A stretch of 64,000 bases of DNA from Bog-473 sp963737745. Its GTDB lineage: Bacteria; Actinomycetota; Acidimicrobiia; Acidimicrobiales; RAAP-2. The position numbers and the translations under genes are program-made. Below the pieces are notes generated by a model, which was not told the origin of the DNA, made no database searches, and saw only the letters and a list, made by a program, of their open reading frames with translations. The stretch is from NCBI GenBank assembly GCA_963737745.1, contig CAVTTR010000012.1:496001-560000 (forward strand), in the 5' to 3' direction. Below are positions 17,564 through 27,842 of this stretch, piece by piece; position 1 is the first letter of the stretch, and each line of letters opens with the position of its first letter.

Positions 17564-18406
17564 ATGAACACACGCCACTCCGACATCGAGCTCATCGCCG
17601 ACGGGACGCGAAGAGAGACCCTCGTTGACTCAACCCGCGTCTTGTGGGCGCACGCCGAGGTCGTATGGTCGTTCTTTCGCCGAAGCTTGCAGGTACGCTA
17701 CAAGCAGTCCGTACTCGGAGTGCTTTGGGCGGTTATTCAACCTTTGGCGACGCTCGGGCTCTTTGTGGTTTTCTTCGGGAAAGTCGTGAAAATTTCCGGG
17801 GGCGGCGTCCCCTACGCTGCCTTCGCCATGTCGGCGTTGGCTCCATGGCAGTTCGTCAGCTCTGCGGTGAATTTTGGCGGCAATGCCGTTACCAACGAGG
17901 CGTCACTGCTCCGGAAGGTGTACTTCCCACGAGAAGCACCCGTCATAGGAGCCATCGGCTCGAATCTCGTCGACCTGGGCATCATGATGGTGTTGCTCCT
18001 CATTGCCGAGCCGCTTCTCGGAGGGCACCTCGGGTTGTCGCTTCTCTGTGCGCCGCTTCTCATCGTCGTTCTTATCCTGCCCGTGCTGGCGGTAAGCCTT
18101 CCCATGGCCGGACTCGCTGTCTTCTATCGCGACGTGAAGTACATACTTCCCTTTGTCATCCAGTTCTGGATGTTTGCCAGTCCTGTTGTCTATCCGCTCT
18201 CCCGTGTGCCCAAAAATTGGTGGCCTCTCTACGCTGCAGTCAATCCGCTCGTGGGTCCCCTCGATGGTTTTCGAAGGGTATTCACTCTCGGGGCTGCGCC
18301 CGACTGGGGTCTTTTGGGTATCAGTGCGGCTACCGGTGCCCTCGCACTCCTGGCCGGGTACAAGTGGTTCAAACGGCTCGAGCCAGAGATGGCAGACGTG
18401 GCATGA
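17564..18406 (+). CDS. ABC-2 type polysaccharide exporter permease (Wzm/TagG-like)
   Basis: This 280-residue membrane component of a polysaccharide or teichoic-acid type ABC exporter begins with a soluble N-terminus containing FFRRSLQVRYKQSVLGVLWA, the family's amphipathic entry motif. Six hydrophobic segments follow, including PLATLGLFVVFFGKVV and a long central helix pair near residues 145-185. The VFYRDVKYILPFVIQFWMF segment and SPVVYPLSRVP are characteristic of Pfam ABC2_membrane exporters. The ATG at 17564 was chosen over an in-frame upstream start because it directly precedes the conserved region. The stop overlaps the ATPase gene start by ATGA, so the two are translationally coupled. 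Confidence 0.88.
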   Translation: MNTRHSDIELIADGTRRETLVDSTRVLWAHAEVVWSFFRRSLQVRYKQSVLGVLWAVIQPLATLGLFVVFFGKVVKISGGGVPYAAFAMSALAPWQFVSSAVNFGGNAVTNEASLLRKVYFPREAPVIGAIGSNLVDLGIMMVLLLIAEPLLGGHLGLSLLCAPLLIVVLILPVLAVSLPMAGLAVFYRDVKYILPFVIQFWMFASPVVYPLSRVPKNWWPLYAAVNPLVGPLDGFRRVFTLGAAPDWGLLGISAATGALALLAGYKWFKRLEPEMADVA

Positions 18407-19654
18407 GCAGGTGGGCCGTTCGTCTCGAAGAGGCGACAAAGCGTTATCGCATGGGCGGCCCGAACTACTCGCTCGCGCAAAACTTGTCGAGGAGCGTGAC
18501 GCGCGCGGCCAAACGATCACTGCATCCACGATCCACTCCCCGCATTGAGCCAGAAGGCAAACTGGCTCTCGACCGAGTCTCCTTCGAGGTGTTCGAAGGG
18601 GAGTCGTACGCTCTCATTGGCGCCAACGGTGCAGGGAAGTCGACCGCCCTGCGTTTGATCTGTCGCATCACGCCTCCGACCGGAGGTCGGGTGTTGGTGC
18701 GGGGACACGTGGGCAGCGTTGATGGAAGTAAGCGCGGGAGTCCATCACGAACTCACCGGCCGCGAGAACATTTGGTTGTACGGAAGCATCATCGGGATCC
18801 CGAGAGTTGAGATCCGTCGCCGCTTCGACGAAATCGTCGCTTTTTCTGGCCTGGCTAGTGCTCTCGATACGCAAGTGAAGTTCTATTCGTCGGGCATGCA
18901 ACTCCGCCTCGGGTTCTCTATCGCTTCCCATCTCGAACCCAACGTGTTCGTCGTCGACGAGGCACTGTCGGTTGGGGACGCCTCGTTTCAAGTCCGCTGC
19001 GTCGAACGGATGACCAAACTCGCGCGAGAGGGCACCACTCTCCTCTTCGTTTCCCATCATCTGGCGACGGTCGAAGCACTCTGTACGCGGGGCGCACTCT
19101 TGGATCAGGGACGCCTTGTCGAAGAAGGAAGCGTCAAATCGGTGCTCGCACGCTATCTCGCTATGGTCGAGCATGAGCAGCTCGAGATGGTCGGCCCTGA
19201 TCCGAGCGATGGTCCGTTGCAGCTCTTGACCGCCACCTGCCATGGCGCCGACGGCGAGGAGCGGTCGCACTTCGATGCGACAGAGACACTCGAGATCCGG
19301 TTGCGATTCTTGGGTACCTCCGGCCTCGAACGACCTCACGTCGTCGTGGGTATCACCGACGGACGCCCAGGGATGCTCGTGGAGTGCTCCATGCTCGAAG
19401 ACGGAAGGGCGCCGGACATCGTTGGACCCGAGTGGGAGTGCAGCGTCATTTTCAACGAGCTCATGCTGCGGCCACGGCTCTATCGGATCTGGTGTCAGGT
19501 GTTTTCGGGCGATGGTGCAGGCCAGCTCACCGAGCTCATGCAGGTCGCAGCCTTTCGGGTCGTACGAGAGCGATCCGATGGCCCGAGGGCAGTCGTGGAC
19601 TCCGTGAGTGCGGGCGCGTTGGCCGTTCCCTACACCTGGAAGGTCACCGGATAA
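18403..19654 (+). CDS. ABC exporter ATPase, Wzt-like, with one frameshift
   Basis: This is the ATP-binding subunit paired with the upstream permease. Walker A is GANGAGKSTALRLI at about residue 75. An extra base at about 18721 breaks the frame just after RGHVGSV. The next frame begins MEVSAGVHHELTGRENIWLYG, followed by the ABC signature YSSGMQLRLGFS and Walker B NVFVVDEAL. After residue 250 comes a beta-sandwich C-terminal domain (ETLEIRLRFLG, then MLVECSMLEDG) like the Wzt C-terminal substrate-binding domain, which recognises the finished glycan. Full reconstructed length of about 416 residues is normal. Together with the adjacent glycosyltransferase-deacetylase it defines a surface glycan export module. 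Confidence 0.85.
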
Positions 19655-19667
19655 GCGAGCAGTCGCA

Positions 19668-22170
19668 TTACTCCGCCCGCAGCGCTGCCGCCGTGCTCTC
19701 GCCCTCCGAGTAGAACCTCGGGAGCGCCATGAGCAGTGCGCCGGCGGCCACCAAGACCACCATCCCCACGAGCAGTGCGATCAAGGGCACGACGGTGACC
19801 GGTACGACGCCGAGTGACGTGGCGAAGCCGCTCCAGGCCCAGCGCCCGGCGACGATGCCGAGCGGCAACCCGACGACCGCGGCGACCAGCAGCATCGTCA
19901 GCGTCTGCCAGACGATGATGCTGCGCAACTGGACTCGAGTGAGGCCGAGAGCCTGCAGGACGGCCAACTCCCGCCGGCGTCGTCGGGCGCTCGCCGCCAC
20001 CGCCGCTGAGAGGGAGACGAGGGCGGCCACGCCCAGAGCCAGGGCCAAGGCCAACGGCTGTCCACTCATCTGGTTGGCGTTGACGATGGATGCGGCCAGC
20101 ACGCGGGGCACCTGGTACACGCCCCCCGGTGGAGCTCCGAGATCGGCCCCGACGATGGGACGCACGACAGACTGCGGCGTAACCCCTGGGGCGAGATCAA
20201 TGGCCGCGGTCGAGGGAAGGGCGGAGATGGCTTCGTTGGCGGCCGTATCGAGAGAGTGCAGATCCTCGATGGCGAGCAGCGTGGCCTCAGAAAGCATGGC
20301 CCCGGTACCCAGGTCGACGTGATCGGTCAGGCCCACGCCGATGGACGGCAGTGTCACGACCCCGACGATGGTCAATCGACGTGTCCTCCCACCAGTGCCG
20401 ACCGTCACGCTGTCCCCCACTTGCTTGCCCAACTGACGCAGCGTCACCGCGCCGAGCTCGATCTGATTGGATACCTTTTGCGCACGCACCCCGAGTCGAT
20501 ATGGCTTCGACGCACGAAGAGGCCTCCCGCTCACGGTGGGCGGCTCGACGGAACCGCCGTGGGTGCTCAGTCCGAGCACGGGCACCGTGCGACCGTCGAT
20601 GATGAGCTGGGTGAAGCTAAACGACGACCATCCCGTCACACCGCGCTGGGAATCGATCAGTCGGTCGAGACCCCCGTCGCCGCCGTGGAATCGGGCCGGA
20701 TTGCGCTGAGGTCAAGAAGGTGCCGTAGCCCGCTTGGTTCTGGATGAGGACCTGCCAGTTCCACCCGTAGCGATCCGGGTGTGAGATCAACCCATCGAGG
20801 CTCGCCCCGAACACGGCCGCCGTGACCACGGCCAGGACGGCGGTCACCGTCCCGACGAGGTTGGCCCTCACGGCCGACTTGCGGCCGCCGGCCGGAGGCT
20901 CCAGGGCGAACCGGACGCCGAGGGCGACCACCCGGGGCAGGCCCGCAGCGTCGGCGGCCTGCGCCACGGTCGACGGGGAAGCCATTCCCGCATCGAGCCG
21001 GGGCTGGGCTCGGCGCCAGGCCATCCCGGCCAAGAGGCCCAGCAAGACCACGGCCAGGACCACGGCGCCGCCCGCCAAAACCGTGCCGTCGAACTGCGCG
21101 CCCCGCACGGGATCGAATTGGCGCACCGGCGCCAAGGGGGCCAACGGCGAAAGTGCGACCGCTATCGCCACGGCCAGCACCACACCGGCCACGATGGCCA
21201 AGGCAGGACCGAGGGCACAGGTCAGTGCTGCCCGCCGGCGCGTGAGGCCAAGCGACCGGAGGCTCTGCAGCCATCCGGTCGAGCGTTGAAGCCATTGGGC
21301 CACGCTTTGGCTGACCAGTATCAGGAGAGCCAGGGCCGCAAGTCCGCCGAACGCCGCCAGGGCGACGGCTTGAGGACGGATGGCGTCCTGCACTTGACGA
21401 TGCACCGTATCGAGCCGTCGGACGTTAAAGGTGTAACCCTGGCCGATCTTGGTGGCGAGTCGGGTCAGCTGCGTTTGGATGGCCGGCAGGCCCGCACTTC
21501 CCCCGTCCAGCCGGAGCCCGACCCATGAGTAGGAGATCTCACGCCCCAGCCGGGCCGTGGCTGCCTGAGGCAAGAATGCCCCATCCTGCTCGTCGAACTG
21601 GTCCACGAGTGCCGGCGGGGCATCCACGATCGCCGTGACCCGGAAGGAGGCAGAGCCGAGGACCTTCGGGGTACTCGAGCCCCCGTCGTAGAGTTGATAA
21701 CGGACGGTGCCCCCCACACGCACTCCGAAGAGCCGGGCGATGCCCGGGGACAATGCAATCTCGTTGGCGGAGGTCTGACGGGGCAGCCGCCCTGCTATCA
21801 CGGTCAGGGTGTCCTGGCGGTAAAACGCACCGTCGACACTGCTCTCGACCGAGTCAGTGGAGAAGGCGGGATCGACCCGGCCGTGCACCACCGGGTTTGC
21901 AGCGAGTCCGGCGAAGGCAGCACTGGAGCGGACCCCCGGTAGGTGCTCCACCTTGGCGATCAGCGCGGTGTTCGATGAGGGGATGTTGACCATCACGTCG
22001 CTGGCGCTGATCGACTGCAGATAACGCCCATAGGCCGATTCGGTCCGCCGCGCTCCGGCCAGGGCCGCCATCGCGATGGCGCCTAACACTGCCGTGAGGA
22101 GGACGACGACCACCGCCGGGCGCCACGCCGCCCGCCACGTGGCGCGCCACCAGTACCAAGCCACTGTCAC
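19668..22170 (-). CDS. large FtsX-like ABC permease with one frameshift
   Basis: This is a reconstructed protein of about 834 residues with two FtsX/MacB permease halves. The start is VTVAWYWWRATWRAAWRPAV, then a membrane helix and GARRTESAYGRYL. A long extracytoplasmic domain leads to helices at about 275-300 and 325-385, and the first half ends with YGWNWQVLIQNQAG. A single-base shift near 20700 separates the halves. The second half resumes with GVTGWSSFSFTQLIIDG and ends in four helices and STAAALRAE. It is paralogous to the gene at 60629 and the fragment at 14600. No ABC ATPase is adjacent, so either it recruits one in trans or it is an orphan. Substrate unknown. Confidence 0.82.
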
Positions 22171-22376
22171 CCGATGCTCAGCCCCGAGATGCGGCGCGCG
22201 CTTCTGACCCCGTCAGTTCTCATGGTGCGAATAATGAATGTTCCTTCGGCGACGAACAAGGGTGCTATCAGGAAGGTGCGAGGAGGGGGTGACCACCCCT
22301 CGCCACGGGCTTACATCGGCTCTTTCATCGCAAGTGGAGGTTGCGCGGGGCGACAGTGACCCCATGGTCGAGGACG

Positions 22377-22625
22377 CTATTGGTCGGGGACGAAGTGTGT
22401 CCGTTCCCATGGATCTTGAGCTTCCCGCGAGCACGCCCAGGAGCGGCAGTTCTTCGGATAGTCGGCGAACTGACTGAACGTCTTTCCGCGCCCACGGTCC
22501 GTGTCCGAGCAGAAGCACTCGCAGCCTCGGTAATGACCGTGTTCGGCCCGGTCCTTACGGATCCTTCCGATGCCTTTCACGAACCGCTTGTGGCGGCGAT
22601 ACTCGTACGAACGATTCTTGCCCAT
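22377..22625 (-). CDS. small basic Cys/His-containing protein
   Basis: This 82-residue protein is not recognised with certainty. It starts MGKNRSYEYRRHKRFVKG, is strongly basic for its first 30 residues, and then carries a cluster EHGHYRGCECFCSD and later FADYPKNCRSWAC. The Cys/His content could bind a metal ion. The ATG has a clear AAAGG five bases upstream, and the flanking frames look random, which is why I regard it as a real gene. It lies in a 630-nt stretch with no other plausible gene. Function unknown. Confidence 0.5.
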   Translation of the reverse strand: MGKNRSYEYRRHKRFVKGIGRIRKDRAEHGHYRGCECFCSDTDRGRGKTFSQFADYPKNCRSWACSREAQDPWERTHFVPDQ

Positions 22626-22803
22626 GACGCCTTTCTCGGACGACGCCCGCCATGGGCGCGCCCAGGAGTGTCATGGGTTCTTTCATGTCGTTCAGGATAA
22701 CCGTCCCGGTGATCGAGGAGTTGGCGGTATGCAGCCACAACGAGGGCCATTCGACGGGCTCCCACGCTCCCAGCGCTCCATACCTGCTCGTTAGGCTAGA
22801 AGG

Positions 22804-23619
22804 ATGGACCACGCTGAGGACCCCCACGCCATTGAGGCTCTCCAGCGGGAGTGGGAATCTCGGCGGGGCCTCCTTGGTGAGGAGGATCCCGAGACGCTTG
22901 CGCTTGCGATGGAACTCGGAAAGGCGTATCGACAGGCACGGCAACCTCGTCAAGCTCGAACCATCCTCGAATCGGCGGTTGTTTCCCTTCAGCGCAATCC
23001 CAGCGGCAACCAACTCAAGCTCATTCAAGCTGAGACGCTCTTAGCGTTTGCGCTTTCCGATCTGGGGGATCTGCGACAGGCGGAATCGATTCAGGAGGAC
23101 GCGCTCAACCGATGCGATGAGCAGTATGGGAGACAAAGCGAGCAATCTGTGGCGGCGGCTCTCAACCTCGCCAACACATATCGGGCCCTGAAGCAGTACG
23201 GGAACGAGAGCCCGCTTCGATCACGCATATTGGAGTATCGAACGGCGCTCTTCGGTGAGCGACACATCGAAACCATTCGAGCCGTGGCAGACATGGTGAT
23301 TCTGAAGCGAAATCAGGGCGAATTCCAAGCCGCCCTCGTTCTCGACCTTGTGATTCTTGAGAACATCCCTCGCTCACAGGTATCGGCCAGGCAACTCTTG
23401 AGTTTCAAGTTCAATACCGTGAACGATCTCGTGCGACTCAAAAAGTGGAGCGAGGCGACTGCGCTCTTCGACGACGCGTACGAAGAGGCGGTCCTACATC
23501 TCAGTCCTGATGACGATCTCCGGCGCAATGCGGAAAAGTTCAAGTCGAAGCTGAGCTACATGGGAAAGGCCGAGGCGAAGAGGCGATCTCGTCGACAGGA
23601 GCGTCAGTCCAGAGCTTGA
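22804..23619 (+). CDS. tetratricopeptide-repeat protein
   Basis: This 271-residue soluble helical protein contains repeated TPR-like units. Examples are ETLALAMELGKAYRQARQ and a following ARTILESAVVSLQ (about residues 30-65), then ALSDLGDLRQAESIQEDAL, then AALNLANTYRALKQYGNE, each with the small/large residue pattern of helix A and B. The spacing fits the TPR_12/NB-ARC-associated type of tandem repeats, but no NTPase domain is present. The C-terminus is very basic (KAEAKRRSRRQERQSRA). It probably acts as a protein-interaction scaffold. Partners are not evident from the neighbourhood. Confidence 0.78.
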   Translation: MDHAEDPHAIEALQREWESRRGLLGEEDPETLALAMELGKAYRQARQPRQARTILESAVVSLQRNPSGNQLKLIQAETLLAFALSDLGDLRQAESIQEDALNRCDEQYGRQSEQSVAAALNLANTYRALKQYGNESPLRSRILEYRTALFGERHIETIRAVADMVILKRNQGEFQAALVLDLVILENIPRSQVSARQLLSFKFNTVNDLVRLKKWSEATALFDDAYEEAVLHLSPDDDLRRNAEKFKSKLSYMGKAEAKRRSRRQERQSRA

Positions 23620-23676
23620 TCGGCGTTCGACGACGGGCTCGCGGCTTCTCACCTCACGGCTACGAAACCGGGGCCC

Positions 23677-24534
23677 TCAAGACTGCGTTGTCGTTGGAAA
23701 CACTTGCGCTGCTGCGCGCTCGCCGTGTCCGGCCGTCACCGGGAACAGGCCCCCATCCACGATCAGCGTCTGCCCACTCACATAACTCGAGAGGTTTGAA
23801 ACCAAGAAGACGAGCGGACCAGCCTGCTCTGCCGGAGTAGCCCAACGCTGGAGCGGACGAAGGGGTTGGGGTTTCACGTCTTTCGGGTCGACCCCGCCCT
23901 CGCGCATAGTGGCAACGATCCGGGGGGTCAAGGTTGCGTCAGGTGCGACGGCGTTCACTCGGATGCCGTAGTGACCCCACTCTTCTGCCATCGTCTTGAC
24001 CAGTGAGACGAGCCCCGCCTTGGCCACCCCATATGCGGGATGGTTGGTGGACGCGTAGAAGGCGTCGACCGATGCAATCACCGCGATACGGCCTTGCACT
24101 CCTGCTTCGATCATTTTCTTGGCTACGGCACGAGATACGTAGAGATGATGCCGAAGGTTGATGTTGATGTCCTGATCCCAGGTCTCGTCGTCTATGTCCA
24201 TGACGCTGGTCCACGAAGCTTGGCCAATCATGTTGATAAGGATCTCCAACCGGCCCTCCGCAAACGCAGCCGCCTCGTCGACCATGCGCTCTACATCCGA
24301 CGGGACCCTGACGTCGCCCAAAATCGCGACTGAACGAACACCAACTTCGGCAAGCTCTTTCGCAACGGCCTCAGCCCGACCTTGATCAATGTCGCCTACC
24401 GCGACGTGCGCACCCGCCCGAGCGAGCAGCAAGGCCGATTCTCGTCCGATTCCTCGGCCTCCCCCCATGACAAGTGCGAACTGTCCTGATAATCCAAGAA
24501 TGTCATCCCTCGTATTTGGCATGGCATCTGTCAT
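23677..24534 (-). CDS. SDR-family NAD(P)-dependent oxidoreductase
   Basis: This is an intact 285-residue classical short-chain dehydrogenase. The dinucleotide loop is LVMGGGRGIGRESALLL at about residue 18. DVRVPSD follows the third strand, INMIGQ replaces the usual NNAG, and the catalytic Ser/Tyr/Lys are in IASVDAFYAS and AYGVAKAG. The C-terminus contains the SYVSGQTLIVDGG strand typical of the FabG-like group. The altered N-N-A-G motif is unusual but occurs in some family members. The substrate is unknown. The next gene downstream encodes an amidohydrolase and is on the same strand about 220 nt away. Confidence 0.88.
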   Translation of the reverse strand: MTDAMPNTRDDILGLSGQFALVMGGGRGIGRESALLLARAGAHVAVGDIDQGRAEAVAKELAEVGVRSVAILGDVRVPSDVERMVDEAAAFAEGRLEILINMIGQASWTSVMDIDDETWDQDININLRHHLYVSRAVAKKMIEAGVQGRIAVIASVDAFYASTNHPAYGVAKAGLVSLVKTMAEEWGHYGIRVNAVAPDATLTPRIVATMREGGVDPKDVKPQPLRPLQRWATPAEQAGPLVFLVSNLSSYVSGQTLIVDGGLFPVTAGHGERAAAQVFPTTTQS

Positions 24535-24751
24535 AGCACTTCGTGCATGACGATTCCCGGCCCGGCGGTGAATCTCCCGAGAGCGAGCAGCCAGCAGCTA
24601 TGCGGTGGGCGATTGCCGCGAGGGAGTTTCCAGCCGGGCCGAACGAACGTCGCGGCCTTCCTCGTCTCCCTGCCGGTTCAGCGTGGTCGGATCGTGAATC
24701 TGGACGGGAGAGGCGAGCGAATGTCCTCGTACGGTGCCGACGAACCGCGCC

Positions 24752-25924
24752 TTAGAGGCGGTACAGCTTCCGGGCGTTCTCGCCCATGATCTTGCTGCGT
24801 GCCCCCGAGCTGAGGGTGGCCATCTTCTTGTCGACGGACTCGAGCGGGTTGGGGTAGAGGCAGGTGGGATGGGGGAAATCCGTCTCGAACAGGATGCAGT
24901 CCTCGCCGACGGCCTCGATCAGCTCTGGGAGCCGGTTGCCGTTGTTCTCGAACCAGAAGGTCGCATAGAGGTTGCTCCGGAAGTACTCCGACGGCGCCTT
25001 CTTCAGTTTCGCCAACTCGTCCGGGGCGTTCTCGAACATTTCGTAGTCGAGAGTTTCGAGGATGAACGGGATCCAGCCGATGCCGCTCTCGACCGATACG
25101 CACTTGAGGTCGGGGTGGCGGTCGAAGGTCCCGGCCAGGATCAGGTTGGTCACCACTCGGGCATTACCGATGAACAGCATCGATCCGCCAATGGCCAGCT
25201 TGGTTCCTTCTGCCTGCGAGGGCCAGAAGTACTTCCCATAAAACGTCATACCCGTGATGCTGGCGCCGATGTGAAAGTGCACCGGGAGTCGCAGCTCAGC
25301 GCAGGTCGCCCAGAACGGATCCCATGCCGGGTTGGCCAGGTCGGGTGCACCGAGGTCCTGCGGGTCGGAAGTCATATTGACGCCCCGGGCGCCGAGCGCC
25401 GCCACCCGCTTGGCCTCCGCCACAGAGAGGTCGACGTCCCACGCCGGCATCAAAGGCATCGGGAGGAGTCGGTTGCCCGACTGCTCTTGAATCTCGGCCA
25501 TGCCGTCGTTGTAGATCGAAATGGACATCTCCCGTACCGAGTGGTCACCCGACTTCCCGAGATCCTGGCCGCCGAGCCCGATCGTGCTCGGAAAGATGAC
25601 CTGCGCGTTGATTCCGAACTCGTCGAGAACGGCGATACGCGCCTTGGGGTCTGACGCACCGGCATGCGCATCCTCGACATGCCACACCGACAAGGACTCG
25701 ACGGCCTTGGCCTTCTTGCCATCCGCCCCGATCACGGCGCCGGCGGCGGCCTGACCGATGGTTTCGCCGTCCATCACCCACATCCGCTGGCCGTCAATCG
25801 TCTCGTGGTGCGGCACCCTGTCCTTCATGTTCGCCGGGGCCAACCGGGTAAACAGGTCAGCCGGCTCGGACCAGTGCGAGTCGGCGTCGACGACGAACAG
25901 TTCCGACAACGTTGAAGTGACCAT
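24752..25924 (-). CDS. amidohydrolase family protein (LigW/ACMSD-like)
   Basis: This protein of about 390 residues has the amidohydrolase-2 (TIM-barrel) fold. It is common in actinobacterial degradation pathways, where members decarboxylate or hydrolyse ring-cleavage products. The N-terminal metal motif is degenerate (VVDADSHWSEPADLF, with D-x-D/H). PVHFHIGAS near residue 185 and the barrel-end GWIPFILETLDYE and FETDFPHPT supply further metal-site His/Asp residues. MNVGVNMTSDP-like segments support a cofactor-free aldolase-like fold. The ATG at 25924 has GGGGTG upstream, whereas an ATG 48 bases earlier has no ribosome site. Substrate not deducible. Confidence 0.87.
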   Translation of the reverse strand: MVTSTLSELFVVDADSHWSEPADLFTRLAPANMKDRVPHHETIDGQRMWVMDGETIGQAAAGAVIGADGKKAKAVESLSVWHVEDAHAGASDPKARIAVLDEFGINAQVIFPSTIGLGGQDLGKSGDHSVREMSISIYNDGMAEIQEQSGNRLLPMPLMPAWDVDLSVAEAKRVAALGARGVNMTSDPQDLGAPDLANPAWDPFWATCAELRLPVHFHIGASITGMTFYGKYFWPSQAEGTKLAIGGSMLFIGNARVVTNLILAGTFDRHPDLKCVSVESGIGWIPFILETLDYEMFENAPDELAKLKKAPSEYFRSNLYATFWFENNGNRLPELIEAVGEDCILFETDFPHPTCLYPNPLESVDKKMATLSSGARSKIMGENARKLYRL

Positions 25925-26126
25925 GCCCACCCCTGTGAGTAGAGCGTCGACCGAACTGCGACGCGGGATCACGAGCTTAGCGGGTAGGTGGCCTCTGACA
26001 AGGGCAAGAGTTGGCTCCTCGGGGGTTGACTGCTCAATTCTGACCTCGTCCGAGCTGGGTCAGGCACTGATTGCCCAATCCTCCGCGACCATTGGTGAAC
26101 AGCACACTCCCTTGCTCACCTCAGGC

Positions 26127-27000
26127 TTAGGCAAACGGCATAGCGAAATCGCAGTAGGAGGCGCTGGTCTCCGTGACGGGCTCGTGTGCGAAGTAGGTAA
26201 TCCGCATGCCGAGATCCTCGGGCGAAGGACCAAATTCTCGGAATCAATACCCTGGTCAGTCACCGCCCATGCCTGCAACGCCTCCGACGCGAGTTGCCAC
26301 TGCACTGCCGGGTTCCCTCCAGAACCCGGTAGCGCGTCATTCGGTAGCGCGACGTATGCCTCGCGGTGTGCGAGTTCGGTTCGCAAGCTCAACTCGGGGT
26401 AGTGCGTTGCCAGCGCCCGACCGTCTGCCTCCGGGATCGGCTTGCACCATTCCACGGGGCCGTCACTGTCGGCGCTTACTTCACCCCAATAGATGGAGAA
26501 CATCGCCCCGTCACGGCCCTCCATCTTCGGTAGCGGGCGCTCGCGCAGGATTGCGATGAACTCCTTGCCGAGCGCCCACGCTCCCTGTTCGTCGACATTG
26601 CGCTTCAGGCAGAGCAAGCTCCGCTCGGGTATCTCTCGTGTGGCAACCTCATACATGACGGGTTTCTCTCCCTTTAGTCGGTTGACGAGGTAGTCGGCGA
26701 GCTCGCGACGGGCGTTGTGTACGGACTCGACCTGCCGCCAGTGCGTCGCAATCCGTTTTGCGGCATCAAGCGGATCGCTTGCCAGCAGCTCCTTGATCCC
26801 GGCAAGCGGTACGTCGAGTTGACGCAACATCGCGACGAGGCCGCCCTTTCGAGCTGCGCAGTGTCGTAGTAGCGATAGCCGGACGCTTCGTCGACACGCG
26901 CTGGAATCAGCACACCCAGTTCATCGTAGAGGCGCAGTGCCTTCACCGACAGACGTGAGCGCCTTGCGAATTCGCCGATGCTGAGTTCTTCCACGCTCAA
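26127..27000 (-). CDS. MerR-family regulator with GyrI-like effector domain (two frameshifts)
   Basis: Its N-terminus (EELSIGEFARRSRLSVKALRL, then YDELGVLIPARVDEASGYRYY) is a MerR winged helix. The C-terminal half (MYEVATREIPERSLLCLKRN, then a DGPVEWCKPIP segment) is a GyrI/AraC-effector-like small-molecule binding domain. This is the BmrR/TipA-like arrangement for sensing drugs. A shift near 26843 separates YYDTAQLERA from VAMLRQLDVPLAGIKELL. A second near 26229 hides the real end, RITYFAHEPVTE followed by CDFAMPFA and a stop at 26127. Domain order and length (about 290 residues) are then normal. Target promoter unknown. Confidence 0.8.
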
Positions 27001-27100
27001 TACTCCTCGTCATCGAGCCGATCGGCTCGACACTCCGAGTGTGCAGCCTCCCCAAGGGGGAGAGTCAAGTGTCCGCCGTACACATGCCTGGCGGTGTGAA

Positions 27101-27520
27101 CTACGCGGGCTCCTCGGCGGTCGCGACAGCCGCTCGCGTCTCCAGAAACGAGTCGATCTTGGTTCGGATCGTGTACATCTCCTCATCGTTCGTACCACTG
27201 CAGATGTACTCTTTGATGCGATATCCGCCGAAGTGACGCACGATGCCGGCGTAGTCGTCGATCACGAAGTCGGGAACCACCGGTATGCCGAAACGGTCGA
27301 GTCCCTCGTCGAACTCGGACAGCGGCTTGCAGTAGACGCCCTTGACATAAGGTTCAAGCCCGGCTCGACGGACCTCCCCCCATCGAACCCCGAGGCCGGA
27401 CCAGATGTAGAGATCGTGGCCCAGCCCGACCAACTCTTCGAAAACCTCGAGGGTACCCGGACGAAGAGATCCGTCCACCCCGCCAATGATCGTGAAATCC
27501 ATGTCAAAAAAGACGTTCAT
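27101..27520 (-). CDS. HAD-like hydrolase family protein
   Basis: This is a small protein of about 139 residues that opens with MNVFFDMDFTIIGG. The DxD pair is the HAD nucleophile/acid motif. It continues LYIWSGLGVRWG (motif II, with Ser) and FVIDDYAGIVRHFGGYRI (motif IV, with two Asp). Cap domain residues are absent, as in the capless C0 subfamily. The start was chosen at the Met immediately before the motif. It could dephosphorylate a small phosphorylated metabolite. The reaction cannot be specified. Confidence 0.7.
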   Translation of the reverse strand: MNVFFDMDFTIIGGVDGSLRPGTLEVFEELVGLGHDLYIWSGLGVRWGEVRRAGLEPYVKGVYCKPLSEFDEGLDRFGIPVVPDFVIDDYAGIVRHFGGYRIKEYICSGTNDEEMYTIRTKIDSFLETRAAVATAEEPA

Positions 27521-27842
27521 CGCACTCGATCTGCTCGTGGCCTGGCCTGCTTTGCAGTGGACAGACTCTAACGGGTCGGGCTTGATCGCAGCTTGACTCG
27601 CCAAAGGAGTCTGGGTTTCGAGGCGCAGCTTCGAGCCCGTGCAGAGGCCGCCCTGGCGCGGCGAAGCTCGACCCCCCCTACGCCGTGAGGCGGCCCGAAG
27701 ATGTACGCCGCCACCGCCACAACGTCAACGTCAACCTCCAGCGCCCAGACCACCCCGAGGGCCGCAGCGGCCATACGTCGCCGTGACCGACATAGCCGAT
27801 GTCCTCGACCTGCAAACCGGACCTTGGCGTGTGACAATCGGG

